A DNA stretch of 25,232 bases from IMG/VR virus record IMGVR_UViG_3300037507_002525, positions 1 to 25,232 of that record. The stretch is one strand, 5' to 3'. This document shows positions 12,025 to 20,001 of this stretch, in pieces. How positions within the stretch are numbered: position 1 is the first letter of the stretch; the number at the start of each line of letters is the position of its first letter. The DNA comes from a virus. Under the pieces are notes generated by a model. It was not told the DNA's origin and did not search any database. It was given only the letters and a program-made list of their open reading frames with translations. The translations under genes were made by a program, and so were the position numbers.

Positions 12025-14663
12025 CAGCGAGCCACCCGGACGGACCCGTCAGGGCGCACAGCACCGGAGCGGCGCAGCCCGTCGACCACAGCGGCCGTCA
12101 GGTCCCTCTCTGACAGGATCGATCCGGCCACGTTGACCACGATCGTTGTCCCGCCACCAGGGACGATCGTGCCGGACCTCGAAGGCCGGAACAGTTCCGG
12201 GCCGTTCTCACCGACGACATAGGCGCCGCCGGCCATCACCGGGCCACCAGAAGCACGCGCACCAGTCTGCACCTGCCCGCCCGACTTGCGCACCCAGCCG
12301 ATCCCTTCGACCCACACATATTCGACACCGTTCTCTACGCGACGGCCGCTGTTGATTCCAGCGTCACTCGTCGCAATCGCAGATCCCGGGTCATACTGCG
12401 GCGGCGTCTGCGTGCCCTGCACCAGCGTCACCGCAACCGTCTTCATGGACGGGATCCCATCAATCGACGCAGCAAGCGACCGTGCAGCCGACGTGATCTT
12501 GTCGATCTCAGCAGCCGCCACACCCGCCTGACTCGCATACGCCGCGAACACCTCGAGAGCCCTCGGCCCCTGATCGGCAAGCTTGCGGGCCGCTTCGAAC
12601 TGGGCCAACGTCGCGTCAGTCAACGAATCCTGAGCGTCAGCTAGCTGACGGGTCGCGTCAGTCATCTCCTTCGGCAGCGACAGCTTCTCGCGGCGCAACT
12701 CGGCCAGGTCGGCCTCGGCGTCACGCAGATCCGACGCACCATCCTCCCCTTTCGCCTTTGCGTCAGCGAGACGACGCTCAGCATCGACAAGACGCTGATC
12801 AATCGTTGACGCCTTCACGCGCAACTCGTTGAGGGCCTCCTGTGCGGCAGCAGCCTGCTCGGTCGCGCCACGCGTCGACTTGAAGGCCCCATAGGCGCCC
12901 CTCACGGCGTCGATTGATGCCGTGAACGCCGACACGATCTTGTCGGCAAGGTCGTTGACAGCTCGCAGGGCGGTGTCCTGTTCTTCATCGATGCCGACGG
13001 CGAGACCGCGGACGATGTCCACACCGATCTCAGCAAACACGGTCGACGGCGACTTGATGCCCAGCACACTCTTGACCCAGCCGGGAAGCTTTTTCGCCAA
13101 CGACGAAGCCGCATCCTTGACAAGATCAATCGCCCCGCTGATGCCCTTGGCAAGGCCACGCACAATGTCCTTGCCTGCCTCCAACAAAAGGTCGCCGAGC
13201 TTGCCGAGAGCCTGGAGAATCAGCCCAGGCAGCTTTTTCGCTGCCTCAACGACCAAGTCCTTGCCAGCATCAAACGCCTTCTGTGCAAGCTCCCACGCGA
13301 GCTTCATCGCACCCTTGAGAAGCTCCCCGAGAAGCTTCGCGGCAGCAACAATCATCTCAACGCCTTTGGACGCCGCCTGCTTGAGCGCTTCCCACGCCCC
13401 AGACCAGTCGCCCTTGATCGCCCGCATCACCGCAGTGATGATGCTCTTGATCATCTCAAACGCCGGCCGAATGATCGCCATGATCATGTCAAACGCCGCT
13501 TTCACGTCATCGCCCCATCGAGCCCACGCCTGACTCATAATGTTGACAGCCGTTACCAGCCCCTCACGCAACATCTGAAACGCCTTAACGGCAACGTCAC
13601 GAATCACAGACGCAATCTTGTTAACAGCTTCCCGGAAACCTTCAAAGTTCCTGTAGGCATAAATGAACCCGGCAACAAGCGCAGCAATGGCAACAATGAC
13701 CAACCCGATTGGCGACAACAGGAACCCGATAGCCGTCACGAGCCCGCCGACAATCGTCACCACCGGCCCGATAGCGGCAGCGATCAGCGCACCGATCACA
13801 ATCATCTTCTGCGCTGCCGGAGACAACGTGTCGAACTTTGCCGCAAGATCAGCAATGAACGTCGACACCTTCTCGATGACCGGAAGAAGCAGCGAACCGA
13901 ACGACTCTTGCAGGTTGCCGACAGCGACGCGCATCCGGTCATAGGAGGTTGCCGACGCCGCAGCGGTCCCACCAACCTGCCCTTCGACTTCGGCCAGGAT
14001 GATCTTCTGGGCGCCGAGCACATCACCAGCCTGGACCAGCGTCGCGATCTGATCCTTCTGCTGCTGGGTGAAGCTGACACCGGCCCTGCTGAGCGCTCCA
14101 ATGCCCTTGAGAGGGTCGTTTAGGGCCTTGCCGAGCTGCATCGCCGCAGCATCAGTCGAACCGAACACTGTGCCGAGGTCGAGCATTGCTGCTGACGCCC
14201 GATTGAAGATGTCGTTGCCTTTCCCGGCCTCGTTGCGGATCTTGGTGAACGTCAACATGACCTGCTGACCCTTGAGGATGACTTCGTCGTCGATCGCCGT
14301 CTTGTTCGAGAGGCTGGTGGCGAGGTCGTCAACCTGCTCGGCCGTGATCTTGGCGGCGCCACCGGTCGACTTGATGACCTGCTCGGTCACAGCGACGATC
14401 TTCTGCGACTCGCGGGCGGCATCAGCAGCAGCCTTGAAGCCGGCCACGATCGGCAACGTGACACCGGCGGTCATGAAACCGCCGACCTTCATCATCGACT
14501 CGCCAACATCACGGAACTTGGAGCCGACGGCCTCCAGGCGCCCAGTCGCAGACTCGGCCTCCTTCTCCAACTTACGCATCTCGTCCGCGACCTTCTGGAA
14601 CGCCTTAGACGCGTTGTCCTTCGCCGCGATGTTGATTGTGACGCGCGATGAGCCTCCAGCCAT
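12024..14663 (-). CDS. Tape measure protein, 879 aa
   Basis: I choose ATG 14663, five bases after GGAGG; a GTG at 14669 overlaps the Shine-Dalgarno and is less likely. The N-terminus has SRVTINIAAKDNASKAFQKV, common in phage tape measures, then a long coiled-coil region (DEMRKLEKEAESATGRLEAV). Hydrophobic helices follow near residues 285-340 (IVIGALIAAAIGPVVTIVGG, then GFLLSPIGLVIVAIAALVAG). Next are repeated helical segments with AWELAQKAFDAGKDL-type units, a second coiled coil around residues 600-690, and a Gly-rich C-terminus. It sets tail length during assembly. At about 0.15 nm per residue this would suggest a tail near 130 nm, an inference only. Confidence 0.92.
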   Translation of the reverse strand: MAGGSSRVTINIAAKDNASKAFQKVADEMRKLEKEAESATGRLEAVGSKFRDVGESMMKVGGFMTAGVTLPIVAGFKAAADAARESQKIVAVTEQVIKSTGGAAKITAEQVDDLATSLSNKTAIDDEVILKGQQVMLTFTKIRNEAGKGNDIFNRASAAMLDLGTVFGSTDAAAMQLGKALNDPLKGIGALSRAGVSFTQQQKDQIATLVQAGDVLGAQKIILAEVEGQVGGTAAASATSYDRMRVAVGNLQESFGSLLLPVIEKVSTFIADLAAKFDTLSPAAQKMIVIGALIAAAIGPVVTIVGGLVTAIGFLLSPIGLVIVAIAALVAGFIYAYRNFEGFREAVNKIASVIRDVAVKAFQMLREGLVTAVNIMSQAWARWGDDVKAAFDMIMAIIRPAFEMIKSIITAVMRAIKGDWSGAWEALKQAASKGVEMIVAAAKLLGELLKGAMKLAWELAQKAFDAGKDLVVEAAKKLPGLILQALGKLGDLLLEAGKDIVRGLAKGISGAIDLVKDAASSLAKKLPGWVKSVLGIKSPSTVFAEIGVDIVRGLAVGIDEEQDTALRAVNDLADKIVSAFTASIDAVRGAYGAFKSTRGATEQAAAAQEALNELRVKASTIDQRLVDAERRLADAKAKGEDGASDLRDAEADLAELRREKLSLPKEMTDATRQLADAQDSLTDATLAQFEAARKLADQGPRALEVFAAYASQAGVAAAEIDKITSAARSLAASIDGIPSMKTVAVTLVQGTQTPPQYDPGSAIATSDAGINSGRRVENGVEYVWVEGIGWVRKSGGQVQTGARASGGPVMAGGAYVVGENGPELFRPSRSGTIVPGGGTTIVVNVAGSILSERDLTAAVVDGLRRSGAVRPDGSVRVAR

Positions 14664-14665
14664 GG

Positions 14666-15111
14666 TCACCTCCGCGCCGTGCGCGCCTGCTCTGCCTTAC
14701 GGGCCCGTTCCTGCTCACGACGCCGCCAGTCGAGATACTCGACCATCGTGTCGAGCATCTCAGCGCTGGACTGCTCGAGGTCGATTGGCGAGATGCCAAG
14801 CTCGACGGCGAGCGATGCGATCAGCCAGTGGGTTGATCGCCGGTCCCTGCTAAAGGGGCAGTCGTCTCCGCCTCTTCGCCGATCTCCTCAACACCGGGCA
14901 TCCACGACTCGAAGTCGATGCCGACACGTCCTTGACGGCGCAACGACTGCCATGCGAGCCACAGCTGATGCTCCAGGCGGATGTCTTCGAGCTTCCCGAA
15001 CGCCTTGCCGAACCCGAGCCCGAAGGCCCGTTCGAACGCGACAATGTCAGCAGGCGTTGCCGTCGTCTGGACGCGTTCACCGGCGTGGGTGAGTGTGAGT
15101 TGGATTTTCAG
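14666..15111 (-). CDS. Tail assembly chaperone, frameshifted long form (G-T), 148 aa
   Basis: This product is predicted from a -1 ribosomal frameshift at 14851-14857, so the coordinates are not one continuous frame. The first 87 codons are shared with the short form. After the slip the frame continues SRDRRSTHWLIASLAVELGI, then SPIDLEQSSAEMLDTMVEYL, then a charged tail ending QARTARR just before the tape measure Shine-Dalgarno. The T-part ending in a DTMVEYLDWRR-type helix is typical of siphovirus tail assembly chaperones. The two-form arrangement upstream of the tape measure gene is conserved in many siphoviruses, where both proteins help assemble the tail on the tape measure. Neither reading frame alone would be found from common start codons. 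Confidence 0.8.
14817..14840 (-). other. Hairpin downstream of the slippery site
   Basis: A perfect 7-bp stem (GCGATCA/TGATCGC) with a 10-base loop begins 10 bases after the slippery heptamer, and its 3' arm contains the zero-frame stop TGA. The position fits a frameshift stimulator, though the spacer is slightly longer than usual. Confidence 0.6.
14821..15111 (-). CDS. Tail assembly chaperone, short form (G), 96 aa
   Basis: The frame stops at 14821 and its only well-placed start is CTG at 15111, nine bases after GAGGAGG; no ATG, GTG or TTG lies in frame near it. The product reads KIQLTLTHAGERVQTTATPA, then DIVAFERAFGLGFGKAFGKL and a mixed C-terminus with LEHQLWLAWQSLRRQGRVGI, an arrangement I recognise from actinophage G-type tail assembly chaperones. 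If CTG is not used, the first in-frame TTG or ATG would remove more than half of this conserved part, which is why I keep CTG. Confidence 0.78.
   Translation of the reverse strand: MKIQLTLTHAGERVQTTATPADIVAFERAFGLGFGKAFGKLEDIRLEHQLWLAWQSLRRQGRVGIDFESWMPGVEEIGEEAETTAPLAGTGDQPTG
14851..14857 (-). promoter_or_regulatory. Programmed -1 frameshift site C CCT TTA
   Basis: Read on the minus strand the heptamer CCCTTTA is placed exactly as X XXY YYZ in the zero frame of the short chaperone (GCC CCT TTA). Slippage by one base lets both tRNAs re-pair (CCC, TTT) and opens the T frame. Confidence 0.82.
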
Positions 15112-15125
15112 GGGGACCAGCCTCC

Positions 15126-15533
15126 TCAGGCTTTGGTGTTGCGCGCAATGAACTGTTCGAGTTCCCGCGCGTAGAGTTCTCTGATGCGTTCCAGGTTGTC
15201 GTCAATGGCCGGGAACACGGTGTATCCGCCCTTCTTGACGGGCGGGAACTGGGCGTAGCGGTGCGATCCGAACTGGGCGCCAGCGGCCCATTCACGCACC
15301 CCTTTCCCGGGGCCGCCGATCGTGATCGACACGGACGCTTTGAGCGCCTTGTATCGGTTTGACGCTTCGGCTTTGCGGAGCTGACGGGTGTTCGCACGTG
15401 ACCGTGACTCGGACTCGATGAGCCGCGCCACATCAGGCTGCGCCGGGGCAAGCACCGTCGACAGCTTCTGATCTGTCTCCAGCGCCTTGAACGTCGCGAT
15501 CAGCTCAGCGAGACCCTCGGTGGTGACAGCCAC
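15126..15533 (-). CDS. Tail completion-type protein, 135 aa
   Basis: GTG 15533 follows the major tail stop by three bases. The protein opens MAVTTEGLAELIATFKALET, is helical with many charges, and contains a Gly-rich middle (SVSITIGGPGKGVREWAAGA, then FGSHRYAQFPPVKKGGYTVF) and a helical end (LERIRELYARELEQFIARN). This is the pattern of small HK97 gp10-like or tail-completion proteins. Those are usually encoded before the major tail gene, whereas here it follows it, next to the chaperones, so the exact name is uncertain. Confidence 0.65.
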   Translation of the reverse strand: MAVTTEGLAELIATFKALETDQKLSTVLAPAQPDVARLIESESRSRANTRQLRKAEASNRYKALKASVSITIGGPGKGVREWAAGAQFGSHRYAQFPPVKKGGYTVFPAIDDNLERIRELYARELEQFIARNTKA

Positions 15534-15536
15534 AGG

Positions 15537-16718
15537 TCACGGCGTGGTGTCAGCGGTGACGTAGGCGACGGTGATCGGCGACGTCCCAGCCGCAGGCTGC
15601 AACACGTCGGCCTCCAGATCGAACTCGACTAGCCCCTCGTCCATAGTGGGGAACGCGCCCGTGAACTCGCATGCGGGCAGAGTGAACGTGAGCGTTGCTG
15701 CGGGGTCTGCGACACCGTGAGCGGTGATGACGATCTGCGCCTGGGCGCCTGCTGCGGTTGCAGCGACGATTCGGTCAACGAGCGTGTCCGAATCGTAAGT
15801 GATCCCAGTGAGCTTCACGGTGTAGGTGCCAAGCCCGGCGCGCAACGGCTCGTCCTTCAAGCCGAAGTTGCACATCTTCTCGCGGTCGGTCTTCAGGTTC
15901 GGGTTGACAGCCAGCTCGAACCCGCCGGCGCAGACAGTTGCGCCAGCAACAGTCACCGAAATGTTGTCGACCATGAACGGCTCGGTTGAGGCCGGATAGG
16001 CGGCGGTCGCGAGAGTCGTGCCGAACGTGAGCGTGACCGACCCGGCGCTCGACCCGTTCACAGCGGCACGAGTCGACGCGTTGATCACGGTGATCGACGT
16101 GTTGTTGATCACGCTGCCGACGATCGACCCGGCAGGCGTGTTCGCGGACGTGACCGGCATGTCGAGCACGACACCGGCAGTAGACGCCATGGTCACGACG
16201 TTGCTGGTGGTGCTGGTGGTGCCGGTGAGCGACGCCGAACCCCACCCGACACGAGCGTCAACGTCAAACGAGAACGAGACAAGCTCCCCGACGGTGCCAG
16301 CGAAGGTGCCCTGGGTGATCTTGCAACCGGTCGCCGTGAATGGCTTGGTGGCAGCGGTCGGACGGCCAGTCCCCTGCTGAGCCGTGAACTTGGACGGCTC
16401 TGCGACAGTGAACGTGTGCGTGTATTTCGCGTTAGTCGGGCCGGTAGTGCTCACCGCCCCGAAAAGCATCTTGGCGAGCAGCCCGAAACCCTTGGTCTGC
16501 GGGTCATGCTGGAACGACCCGGCGACGGTCGGCCGGCCACGGACACTCATGTCTGCCGACATGGTTGCGCGTCCAGCGCGCAACCCCATCGATCGGACAG
16601 CCCGAGGCTCAGTCGAGAATCCCCCACCGGCCATGACCTCGTAGAACCGGGTGACGGTGAGCGGGGTGCCGTAGGTCGCCTCTTCGACAATGCCGAACTG
16701 GTGATCAAAAACAGCCAT
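15537..16718 (-). CDS. Major tail protein, 393 aa
   Basis: ATG 16718 has GGAGG upstream. The opening MAVFDHQFGIVEEATYGTPL is characteristic of tail tube proteins of actinophages, and a T-x-T-x-F-x-V-x-x-G-like beta pattern runs through the first half. An inserted Thr/Ser/Ala-rich domain near residues 175-245 (TGTTSTTSNVVTMASTAGVV, then NTSITVINASTRAAVNGSSA) may be an Ig-like or decoration module. The length is greater than the simple 200-residue tube proteins, consistent with that insert. Its position two genes before the frameshifted chaperones and tape measure supports the call. Confidence 0.85.
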   Translation of the reverse strand: MAVFDHQFGIVEEATYGTPLTVTRFYEVMAGGGFSTEPRAVRSMGLRAGRATMSADMSVRGRPTVAGSFQHDPQTKGFGLLAKMLFGAVSTTGPTNAKYTHTFTVAEPSKFTAQQGTGRPTAATKPFTATGCKITQGTFAGTVGELVSFSFDVDARVGWGSASLTGTTSTTSNVVTMASTAGVVLDMPVTSANTPAGSIVGSVINNTSITVINASTRAAVNGSSAGSVTLTFGTTLATAAYPASTEPFMVDNISVTVAGATVCAGGFELAVNPNLKTDREKMCNFGLKDEPLRAGLGTYTVKLTGITYDSDTLVDRIVAATAAGAQAQIVITAHGVADPAATLTFTLPACEFTGAFPTMDEGLVEFDLEADVLQPAAGTSPITVAYVTADTTP

Positions 16719-16721
16719 GGA

Positions 16722-16904
16722 TCAGCCCTCCTTGCGGGTGTTGGTCGGCCAAGCAGCGCCGACAGAGACAAGCTCATACCGGCCGTCGCCCACGTGAACC
16801 CAGGCGTCGAACGGGAGATCGTTCACGGGGCCACCAGACGGCCCAGGATCGCCCAGGACAGCCTCAGGGGCAGTGTCGGCAGTGTCGGTAGCGGGACGGG
16901 GCAT
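16722..16904 (-). CDS. Small hypothetical protein, 60 aa
   Basis: ATG 16904 follows TAGGAGG with suitable spacing, and the stop lies three bases from the next start. The first half is Pro/Gly/Asp-rich (ATDTADTAPEAVLGDPGPSG) and the second half is short strands (AWVHVGDGRYELVSVGAAWP). It is a short, Gly/Pro-rich head- or tail-region protein of unknown function. Confidence 0.6.
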   Translation of the reverse strand: MPRPATDTADTAPEAVLGDPGPSGGPVNDLPFDAWVHVGDGRYELVSVGAAWPTNTRKEG

Positions 16905-16913
16905 CAGGGCCTC

Positions 16914-17363
16914 CTAGCAGCGTTGTGAGTGGAACGGCAGATCGAACGTGGCGTTGCCACCGAACCCGCCAGAGTTAGGGATCGACCCGAACGCATAGGT
17001 GACCGTCACCGGGCGCCCGCCGAGATCCAAGCCGATCAGGTCAGTGATCGCAGGCGAACCCAACGACGGTGCCGCCAACACCACATCAAGTGCACCGTTG
17101 ACGATCTGCTCCAGCCTGGTTTCGCATTCGGGCAGTGACGTGCCAAGCATCGATGTGATCGACACCGACACGCCGAAGCTGTCATCCCACGGGCGAGGCG
17201 TACCGACGCGACGCGCAGTCAGATCGCCGGAGACCGAAGCCCCGACAAGGATCGACTCGCGGGGCTCATCGACACCTGGGGTGGTGATGATCGTGACCCC
17301 GGACAGGGCCGGCGCGGCAGCCCACAAAGCACGGAGCCGCTGCACCACCTCTGCCCGGTTCAC
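16914..17363 (-). CDS. Tail terminator-like protein, 149 aa
   Basis: GTG 17363 overlaps the connector stop (GTGA). The opening NRAEVVQRLRALWAAAPALS is followed by a beta-rich centre with ESILVGASVSGDLTARRVGT, EEF-like helix ECETRLEQIVNGALDVVLAA and a C-terminus with VTVTYAFGSIPNSGGFGGNA. The size and order (between connector and major tail protein) fit the tail terminator or head-tail joining proteins of HK97-like phages. The identity is inferred from synteny rather than a motif. Confidence 0.65.
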   Translation of the reverse strand: MNRAEVVQRLRALWAAAPALSGVTIITTPGVDEPRESILVGASVSGDLTARRVGTPRPWDDSFGVSVSITSMLGTSLPECETRLEQIVNGALDVVLAAPSLGSPAITDLIGLDLGGRPVTVTYAFGSIPNSGGFGGNATFDLPFHSQRC

Positions 17364-18184
17364 GCGATTCCTGCCATGCCTGCGACAGCGACAGCGCGAT
17401 AGATCGCGTCGACTTCGGCGACACCGGTCGACTGTGCCGACGGCAGCAGACGCGTCGTGGTGAACGCGTCAGACACAGACACCCGTTCGCTGAAGAACGG
17501 CAGGGCCGACGATGACTGCATCGCGAAATAGCGTGCACGCGCAAGCAACGCGAACCGGACCTGCGCGGTCGGCTCACGGACACCATGCTCGACACCAACA
17601 ACCGCCTCGAGACCGTCAGTGACGGGCCCCAGATCCAAGGTGCCTGTCAACGGGACGATGTCGATGTCTGCGAGCTGCGAAGCGGACCACACCGTGTCAT
17701 CGAGCGTGAGACGGCCGACACGGGCGATGTCGGCGAAGTGGGTGATGAGACGGTCGCCTCTGGTTTCGAAGCGGGCGACGTCGTAACGGCGCACCCATGA
17801 CCGGCCCGTGATCCGCCGGCATTCGTCGTGTGCCAGCTCGATCGCGTCACGGAGCTGATCGGCAGTCTTCGACGTCAACGTCGGATCTGACGCGCGCAGT
17901 TCCCCGACGGTGATCGGCATCCGGCCGATCACATCGACCGGGTCGACCAGCACCGCTGTCCCATCGACAGTCCACGTCAACGTGACGAGAGTCGGTTGCG
18001 CGACGGTCATTGACGCAGTGTGCACACCGGCGCCACCGCCACCGATCGTCACTGCTGACAGCAGCACCGTGGTGCCATCGTCAGCGGTGCCGGTCACCGT
18101 GACAGTGGTCGGCGTCGAAGGGTTGCCCGAGGTGTCCTCGGTGCGGAGCTGCACCGTGGAGGTGCCGACGACAGCGGTGATCAT
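17360..18184 (-). CDS. Head-tail connector protein with N-terminal Ig-like domain, 274 aa
   Basis: ATG 18184 overlaps the preceding small frame (ATGA). Residues 1-90 are a Thr/Val-rich beta domain (TSTVQLRTEDTSGNPSTPTT, then VTVTGTADDGTTVLLSAVTI) resembling an Ig-like module. From about residue 90 onward come VGELRASDPTLTSKTADQLR and AIELAHDECRRITGRSW, the helix pair seen in gp6-type connector proteins, then a beta part (GDRLITHFADIARVGRLTLD) and a helical end. The connector (adaptor) role is inferred from this helical signature and from position right after the capsid gene. Confidence 0.72.
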   Translation of the reverse strand: MITAVVGTSTVQLRTEDTSGNPSTPTTVTVTGTADDGTTVLLSAVTIGGGGAGVHTASMTVAQPTLVTLTWTVDGTAVLVDPVDVIGRMPITVGELRASDPTLTSKTADQLRDAIELAHDECRRITGRSWVRRYDVARFETRGDRLITHFADIARVGRLTLDDTVWSASQLADIDIVPLTGTLDLGPVTDGLEAVVGVEHGVREPTAQVRFALLARARYFAMQSSSALPFFSERVSVSDAFTTTRLLPSAQSTGVAEVDAIYRAVAVAGMAGIA

Positions 18185-18282
18185 CGGGACACCTCCACGG
18201 GACAGCGTTGCGGGGAGCGGTGATCCATGCGGCGCACCAAAGCCGGTCCGGAGACATCCTCCGGCCCCACGCCCGCTCCCAC
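18181..18282 (-). CDS. Possible short ORF, 33 aa
   Basis: A GTG at 18282 opens VGAGVGPEDVSGPALVRRMD and ends in an ATGA overlap with the connector gene. The junction is suggestive, but the frame is short, GC-driven and without a clear Shine-Dalgarno. The longer frame that contains it is antisense-like. I give it low weight. Confidence 0.3.
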   Translation of the reverse strand: MGAGVGPEDVSGPALVRRMDHRSPQRCPVEVSR

Positions 18283-18289
18283 AGTGATC

Positions 18290-18490
18290 CTATCGGCCGA
18301 TGCGTCGCCGTGGTGACGGCGCAACGACCGTCTCCACGTCGACATCGGCGTCGGCGGTCTCGACCGTGCCCACAGTGCGGGCAATCTCGGCATCGACCTC
18401 GCGGACACGGTCGGTGAGACCGGCACGCACATAGCCCTCCCGCTCGTAGCGGAGAGCAGCCAGATAGACGTCGCGGTCCACCAGGATCAG
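18290..18490 (-). CDS. Small head-region protein, about 66 aa
   Basis: The product reads ILVDRDVYLAALRYEREGYV then RAGLTDRVREVDAEIARTV, a short helical protein that commonly follows the capsid gene in actinophages. GTG at 18481 is the first ordinary start; a CTG at 18490 overlaps the capsid TGA and gives the longer (M)ILVDRDVYL opening that I associate with this family. The C-terminus is Arg-rich (PSPRRRIGR). It lies between capsid and connector genes, so a head-completion role is likely, but the function is unknown. Confidence 0.68.
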   Translation of the reverse strand: MILVDRDVYLAALRYEREGYVRAGLTDRVREVDAEIARTVGTVETADADVDVETVVAPSPRRRIGR

Positions 18491-19851
18491 AACGTCGGGG
18501 CGATGAGGCCGGTGCCGCCGATGGTCGAGATCGCCGTCGGATAGCGCCCGGCGGTGAACGCCTGGAACTTGCCGACAGCGAGACGGACCTGACCGGGAGA
18601 GGTCGACAGGGTCTGCTCGAACGAGAACGTCATCTCGGGCCCATCCCACAGCAGGATGTCGGTTGCGCGAGCAACGATGATGATGTCCTCGTTGGTGCCC
18701 GCCCCAAGGTTGGTGGGGATGTTGGCGTCGGTGATCACGGGCAGACCCATGACACGGCCGACGACCTGGCCGTACTCGGCAGCAGTCCCAAGACCGACGA
18801 CCGAGTTCGGCGCGACAAGGGAGAATTCGAACGTGGGCCGGGAACCGTCAAGAGCGGCGGTGAGCCAACCCCAACGGCGCGGATGCATGTAGATCACGGT
18901 TGCCGGAGCGAACCGGAGAGCGTTGACACGCTGAATCGCATCAGCGAGCTTCGGCCACAGCAGCGCGACGGTCGGCGAACCCGACGTGAACGTCACAGCA
19001 TTGATGCCGGACACCTGCAGCACACCACGATGCTGCGGGGCAGTGCCGTTGCCGTTGATCGCGGACACGTTGGAGGAGACCATGAGCGCAGCCATCAGAT
19101 CCGGGAAGATCACGCTGTCGACGGTCGCTCCGCCGCGCATGAACAGGGTCCGGGAGATGTCCTGCTGTGCCGACACGAGGTTCACCGTGACAGTCAGATC
19201 GGTCGTCGCCATGTCCTGCTCATTGAAGCCCGCGGCCTCAGACGTCATCGCCGCAGCAGACCCGGTGGTCACACGCGGAATCACGAACGACACACCGTCA
19301 GTCGGCAGAGCCCGATCAGTCAGCGAGTTCAAAAACGGCGAACCGGCACGGGCCAGCGGCGCGTACTGATCCAGCAGATAGCGGGGCGGGACAAGCCCGT
19401 TGAACGTCGACACGGTCGTGTCACGAGACTCCAGACTGTGCCGGTGCAGACGCTGCTCGGCAGACGCCAGATCACCCGACCGGAACGTCTGCGCGTACAG
19501 GTCAGCGAAGAACGAATGCTCCCCGTCGGGCCGATAGGTGCGGGCCTCCGCACGGACACGCACAGACCCGTCAGGGGTCGGCAGAGCAGCCGCAGCAGCC
19601 TGCGCGGCAGCACGAGCCTCCAGGCGGGCGACCTCGGCATCGTGACGCTCCTGGAGCGACACACGAGCCTCATCGACAGCACGCAGCTCACTACGCAGAC
19701 GATCCAGGTCAGCAGTCTCAGCCTCAGTCAGGACAGCGTCACCACGCGCCTCGACAACAGAGATGATCTCGTCCATGCGCCCCTCAAGAGCGGCACGGGC
19801 AGTCAGGTTGGCACGCAGCTGCGCACGCAGCTGCTCGATCAGAGAATCCAT
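18487..19851 (-). CDS. Major capsid protein, HK97 fold, 454 aa
   Basis: ATG 19851 follows CTAGGAGG by ten bases. The first ~90 residues are a coiled coil (MDEIISVVEARGDAVLTEAE, then LRSELRAVDEARVSLQERHD), the delta/scaffold domain of HK97-like capsids that is usually removed by the prohead protease. The rest has typical HK97 motifs: LVPPRYLLDQYAPLARAGSP, VIPRVTTGSAAAMTSEAAGF, TVTVNLVSAQQDISRTLF, IYMHPRRWGWLTAALDG and VGRVMGLPVITDANIPTN. Around 380 residues after cleavage fits a mature capsid subunit. A TTG at 19983 would add 44 residues but I find no support for it. Confidence 0.95.
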   Translation of the reverse strand: MDSLIEQLRAQLRANLTARAALEGRMDEIISVVEARGDAVLTEAETADLDRLRSELRAVDEARVSLQERHDAEVARLEARAAAQAAAAALPTPDGSVRVRAEARTYRPDGEHSFFADLYAQTFRSGDLASAEQRLHRHSLESRDTTVSTFNGLVPPRYLLDQYAPLARAGSPFLNSLTDRALPTDGVSFVIPRVTTGSAAAMTSEAAGFNEQDMATTDLTVTVNLVSAQQDISRTLFMRGGATVDSVIFPDLMAALMVSSNVSAINGNGTAPQHRGVLQVSGINAVTFTSGSPTVALLWPKLADAIQRVNALRFAPATVIYMHPRRWGWLTAALDGSRPTFEFSLVAPNSVVGLGTAAEYGQVVGRVMGLPVITDANIPTNLGAGTNEDIIIVARATDILLWDGPEMTFSFEQTLSTSPGQVRLAVGKFQAFTAGRYPTAISTIGGTGLIAPTF

Positions 19852-20001
19852 CAGGGGAATGCCTCCTAGGGCAAAAGGGAACGGGCAAAGATGGTCTGCA
19901 TTCACCGAGGCCGAGGTGGACGTCGAGTCGACAGGCACCACAGGTGCGGTCGGAGGCGACGTCCGGGATCGGAGTGACGACAAGCAAAACCTTTCAGGGG
20001 G

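Noticed and set aside
14850-15080. Minus-strand frame of 76 aa over the chaperone
   Set aside because: It is another frame of the G-type chaperone region; the correct frame ends at 14821 and matches the family.
15077-15451. Minus-strand frame of 124 aa
   Set aside because: It is out of frame with the 135-aa tail gene and its sequence is Ser/Arg/Pro-rich noise. The true chaperone frame in this area starts with CTG.
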